This document shows positions 13,317-15,693 of a stretch of DNA of 15,693 nt, one piece after another (position 1 is the stretch's first letter; every line of letters starts with the position of its first letter). The translations under genes and the position numbers were made by a program. Below the pieces are notes generated by a model. That model did not search any database and was not told the DNA's origin. It worked only from the letters and a program-made list of their open reading frames with translations. The stretch covers positions 1 to 15,693 of the forward strand of contig CAJGBX010000022.1 of assembly GCA_904501685.1 (NCBI GenBank), written 5' to 3'. The stretch is from Clostridiaceae bacterium (GTDB lineage: Bacteria > Bacillota > Clostridia > Oscillospirales > Acutalibacteraceae).

Positions 13317-13350
13317 GTGACATAATTCGACCCGCCTTAAATTGTATAAT
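13317..13350 (+). promoter_or_regulatory. spoIIG-type promoter with 22-bp spacer and Spo0A-like box
   Basis: -35-like GTGACA (13317-13322, 5 of 6) and a perfect -10 TATAAT (13345-13350) are separated by exactly 22 bases. No good hexamer lies at 17 bases. The spoIIG promoter of Bacillus subtilis has this same over-long spacing and needs phosphorylated Spo0A. TTCGACC (13326-13332), 6 of 7 to the 0A box TTCGACA, lies just after the -35. Transcription would start near 13357. Confidence 0.68.
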
Positions 13351-13371
13351 GTCATAAAGGTTGTGGTTAGG

Positions 13372-14229
13372 TTGACGGTTTATGTAGATGTGCTGCTGTT
13401 TTTAAACACAGTGGTTGATTATATAATAATCAGTGCCTCGGCATACTTGACGCGAATTGAAGTTAAGCTTTGGCGAAAAATATTAGCCGCATTTTCGGCG
13501 GCTTTGTTTTCGCTTTACATATTTTTACCGCCGTTAGGTTTTTGGTTTGGACTGTTGCTAAGATTATCATCCTCGATTACTGCGGTAGTTATTGCCTTCG
13601 GCTTTAAAAATTTACGACGCTTTTTAAGGTGTATATTTGTTTTATATGCCGTATCATTTATTTATGCCGGCGGTATGGCAGGCATATGGATGCTTCTTAA
13701 ACCAAAGGCAATGTCAGTAAATAACGGTATTGTGTATTTTGATATTTCACCATTAGTGCTGATAACACTGTCATTCATTTTTTACGTTGTAATTGTAATA
13801 TATAAAAAGCTAACAGGCCGGGAAGCTGAGACAGCTTCAATGGTTCCGGTAAATCTGCGGTTTGGTAAAAGAAGTGCAGATGCGACTGCACTTGTCGATT
13901 CGGGGCACACTCTGTCTGACGGCTTTAGCAGCAGTGTAGTAATAATAATTGATAAACTGACCGCTACTTTACTTTTTGGTGAACAAAATGTGTCGACATT
14001 ACTGTCCTTACAACCGCCAAATGACACTGTTATCAGCAAAAGCTTACGGCTGATGCCTATAAAAACCGTATCAGGTGAATGTATAATGCCGGCGGTAAAA
14101 ATAAATTGCTTAAGGGTTAGTAATGGAAAAAAGACACATATTATCGGCAAGCCGGTTGCGGTAATAAGCGACACAAAGCTATCGGATGCTTATTCGGTTG
14201 TAATTCCGCCTGAGGCATTAAACTATTAG
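13372..14229 (+). CDS. spoIIGA: Pro-sigma-E processing protease SpoIIGA
   Basis: SpoIIGA is the membrane-embedded aspartic protease that cuts pro-sigma-E in the mother cell after a signal from the forespore. The protein has about five N-terminal transmembrane segments (roughly 4-21, 36-54, 57-76, 86-108, 125-144) and a C-terminal cytoplasmic protease domain with ALVDSGHTLSDGF (173-185); Asp176 is the predicted catalytic residue. At 285 residues it is slightly shorter than the Bacillus protein (309). The frame opens at a TTG at 13342, but the TATAAT of the promoter lies at 13345-13350, so translation must start later. TTG 13372 gives MTVYVDVLLFLN, matching the family N-terminus; GTG 13363 is an alternative. 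AAAGG (13356-13360) is 11 bases from this TTG and would be at the 5' end of the mRNA. sigE follows after 29 bases. Confidence 0.92.
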   Translation: MTVYVDVLLFLNTVVDYIIISASAYLTRIEVKLWRKILAAFSAALFSLYIFLPPLGFWFGLLLRLSSSITAVVIAFGFKNLRRFLRCIFVLYAVSFIYAGGMAGIWMLLKPKAMSVNNGIVYFDISPLVLITLSFIFYVVIVIYKKLTGREAETASMVPVNLRFGKRSADATALVDSGHTLSDGFSSSVVIIIDKLTATLLFGEQNVSTLLSLQPPNDTVISKSLRLMPIKTVSGECIMPAVKINCLRVSNGKKTHIIGKPVAVISDTKLSDAYSVVIPPEALNY

Positions 14230-14258
14230 CTGATGAGAGTCAGCCGAAGGGGTATATT

Positions 14259-14981
14259 ATGAAAATTGTCAGCACAAAATTAAGCCTTATTATAAAAAAT
14301 ATTTTAAAAAAGCTCGGATTGATAAACTCATCCTACTATATAAACGGACCCGAAACCTTACCGCCTCCGTTAAGCACTGAGGAGGAGTCCAAGATCCTGC
14401 AGCTGCTTAATACCGAAAAATGTGAATATGCACGTGAAAAGCTTATAGTACATAATTTAAGACTTGTGGTATATATAGCGCGTAAGTTTGATGCGGCAGG
14501 TGCCAACACCGAGGATTTAATTTCAATAGGTACAATTGGTCTTATAAAGGCGGTCAATACCTTTTGTCCTGAGAGGAATATAAAGCTTGCAACCTATGCC
14601 TCACGTTGCATTGAAAATGAGATTTTGATGTATATGCGAAAGACCACTGTGTTAAAAACTGAAATTTCAATTGACGAGCCGCTGAATGTCGATTGGGACG
14701 GAAATGAGCTATTGCTGTCGGATGTTCTGGGAAGCGACGGTAATGAGGTAGGCGGTAGAGTAGAGCAGGAGGACGAACGTCGGTTGCTTAATATGTATAT
14801 ATCCAAGCTTAATGACCGAGAGCGTGAGATTATGAGTATGCGTTTTGGACTTAACGGTAGACAAGAGCATACGCAAAAGCAGGTAGCCGATATATTGGGG
14901 ATTTCACAAAGCTATATTTCCCGTTTGGAAAAACGTATAATAGCACATCTTAAAAAGGAGCTTGAAAAGACATATATTTAA
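14259..14981 (+). CDS. sigE: RNA polymerase sporulation sigma factor, pro-sigma-E
   Basis: Sigma-E directs early mother-cell transcription in sporulation. The 240-residue protein begins with an amphipathic basic pro-sequence (1 to about 29) ahead of the YYINGPETLPPPL segment, which closely matches the junction where SpoIIGA cuts in Bacillus. Region 2 spans about 66-128 (NLRLVVYIARKF through IENEILMYMRK), and region 4 about 183-235 with the helix-turn-helix TQKQVADILGISQSYISRLE (205-224). The pro-sequence and LPPPL separate it from sigma-G and sigma-F; sigma-K also has a pro-sequence, but the spoIIGA neighbour settles it. SD AAGGGG (14247-14252) is six bases from the ATG. sigG, the next gene in Bacillus, is not here: a hairpin and a minus-strand amidase follow. 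Confidence 0.96.
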   Translation: MKIVSTKLSLIIKNILKKLGLINSSYYINGPETLPPPLSTEEESKILQLLNTEKCEYAREKLIVHNLRLVVYIARKFDAAGANTEDLISIGTIGLIKAVNTFCPERNIKLATYASRCIENEILMYMRKTTVLKTEISIDEPLNVDWDGNELLLSDVLGSDGNEVGGRVEQEDERRLLNMYISKLNDREREIMSMRFGLNGRQEHTQKQVADILGISQSYISRLEKRIIAHLKKELEKTYI

Positions 14982-14986
14982 ATTGA

Positions 14987-15017
14987 GAACCCAATCAAGC
15001 ATAGGCTGATTGGGTTC
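14987..15017. terminator. Terminator hairpin between sigE and the convergent amidase
   Basis: GAACCCAATCA (14987-14997) and TGATTGGGTTC (15007-15017) form a perfect 11-bp stem with a nine-base loop, placed between two convergent stop codons (14981 and 15026). The T-runs on both sides are weak, so it is stable but not a textbook terminator. Confidence 0.7.
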
Positions 15018-15025
15018 TTGTGATG

Positions 15026-15693
15026 TTATTGAATTGATTTGAAATAGTCTACAATGCCTTGGGCCAGTGCAACGGCACAGCTTTGATTAAAGTCATCTTT
15101 AATCATATCACTGTATTCCTTTACGTTGGTCATAAAGCCGTTTTCGGTTAAAACAACAGGGCAGTCGGTTTGCCGTCCCATGTAATAAACATGCCATTTT
15201 GTGCCGTACCACTTATCCTTGATATACAGATAATCTCTTTCGGCAGGATTACCGTCCTTATCTAGATATTTATATGTTCCGTTTTCAGTGGCATTGTATA
15301 CCATTTTTGCAGCATCTGATGAGAAGGCGTTAAAATGGTATGACATAAACCCTTGTGCTTTACTTCCTGAGGCATTTCTATGTATTGCAATACAGTAATC
15401 CGGTTTATATTGTCGCAACATTTTCTTTTTATCCTCGGCTTGTTCTTTACCGCCGCTCGAATTATCCTCGCGTGACATTATAACAGTTGCACCAATTGAT
15501 TCCAATTCAGTTTTAAGCTTCTTAGCAAGTATTAAGTTTAAAACTGCTTCATTATATTTTGGATTCGAACCGGATGCTCCGCTATCGGTACCGCCGTGAC
15601 CAACATCAATGAAAATTTTCACACCGTCAAGTCGGTGACCGTAAGCGTTGTTGGCAGCAGTGATTTTTGCCGGATTCAAAAATGTAAAGACAA
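15026..15693 (-). CDS. N-acetylmuramoyl-L-alanine amidase (Amidase_3), 5' end outside window
   Basis: This is the catalytic domain of a zinc amidase that cuts the bond between N-acetylmuramic acid and L-alanine in peptidoglycan. Counting from the TTG at 15679, the zinc ligands and catalytic glutamate of the family are present: His28 in FIDVGHGGTDSG, Glu44 in NEAVLNL, His100 in CIAIHRNAS and Glu179 in LTENGFMTN. The frame stays open from that TTG to the window edge, and no SD precedes the TTG, so I treat the gene as partial; a signal peptide, cell-wall-binding or linker segment probably lies beyond the edge. It could act in cell-wall turnover or, like CwlD-type amidases, in the spore cortex; the visible part does not decide. 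It converges on sigE. Confidence 0.9.
   Translation of the reverse strand, partial: VFTFLNPAKITAANNAYGHRLDGVKIFIDVGHGGTDSGASGSNPKYNEAVLNLILAKKLKTELESIGATVIMSREDNSSGGKEQAEDKKKMLRQYKPDYCIAIHRNASGSKAQGFMSYHFNAFSSDAAKMVYNATENGTYKYLDKDGNPAERDYLYIKDKWYGTKWHVYYMGRQTDCPVVLTENGFMTNVKEYSDMIKDDFNQSCAVALAQGIVDYFKSIQ

Noticed and set aside
13782..14174. 130-codon open frame on the minus strand inside spoIIGA
   Set aside because: Antisense to the conserved protease domain of spoIIGA, with no ribosome site or promoter.
1..15693. CRISPR array, tRNA or rRNA genes, intact insertion sequence, prophage genes, toxin-antitoxin pair
   Set aside because: No spaced direct-repeat array, no cloverleaf, and no transposase, integrase or phage-type protein seen on either strand.

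Overview
The window looks like chromosomal core DNA from a spore-forming, low-GC Gram-positive bacterium of class Clostridia. Four sporulation genes (gpr, spoIIP, spoIIGA, sigE), sigma-A-type promoters and strong Shine-Dalgarno (SD) sequences support this. A gut-type Ruminococcaceae/Oscillospiraceae relative is my best guess from the protein sequences, but it is inference. Nothing looks like a plasmid, phage or intact mobile element.

Layout. (1) 29-715: an unrecognised four-helix membrane protein. (2) 793-1146: rpsT on the minus strand, divergent from gpr-spoIIP plus a small unknown membrane gene (1249-3586); the rpsT/gpr/spoIIP neighbourhood also occurs in Bacillus. (3) 3589-4749: a minus-strand SEDS-family (FtsW/RodA/SpoVE) glycosyltransferase convergent with that operon; each transcription unit seems to terminate inside the other's last gene. 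(4) 4825-6630: the operon tsaE-tsaB-rpiB with its own promoter and terminator. (5) 6763-11840: the operon lon-engB-lysA-DUF6062, from a near-consensus promoter to a strong bidirectional terminator. (6) 11840-12679: an OGG1-like DNA glycosylase on the minus strand. (7) 12680-12996: an unusually dense regulatory region with several palindromes, a perfect DnaA box beside a near-perfect one, and a hairpin that encloses the ribosome binding site of the next gene. (8) 12997-14981: a 97-residue tail-anchored unknown protein, then spoIIGA-sigE behind a promoter whose -35 and -10 are 22 bp apart, the architecture of the Spo0A-activated spoIIG promoter of Bacillus. (9) 15026 to the right edge: the catalytic domain of an N-acetylmuramoyl-L-alanine amidase, cut by the window edge.

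How the genes fit together. SpoIIGA is the membrane protease that matures pro-sigma-E, the product of the next gene. Sigma-E turns on mother-cell genes, which in known spore formers include spoIIP, needed for septal peptidoglycan removal and engulfment. Gpr degrades small acid-soluble spore proteins on germination. The remaining genes are housekeeping: translation (S20, EngB, t6A synthesis), protein quality control (Lon), lysine synthesis, pentose phosphate metabolism, DNA repair and cell-wall work.

I find no wholly new multi-gene system. The best candidates for something undescribed are the regulatory region 12700-12998 with the tail-anchored gene it precedes, next to the sporulation sigma operon, and the small membrane gene after spoIIP. 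Several start sites were moved from the longest open frame: 29 instead of 20, tsaE 4884 instead of 4842, the glycosylase at 12679 instead of 12691, and spoIIGA 13372 instead of 13342.
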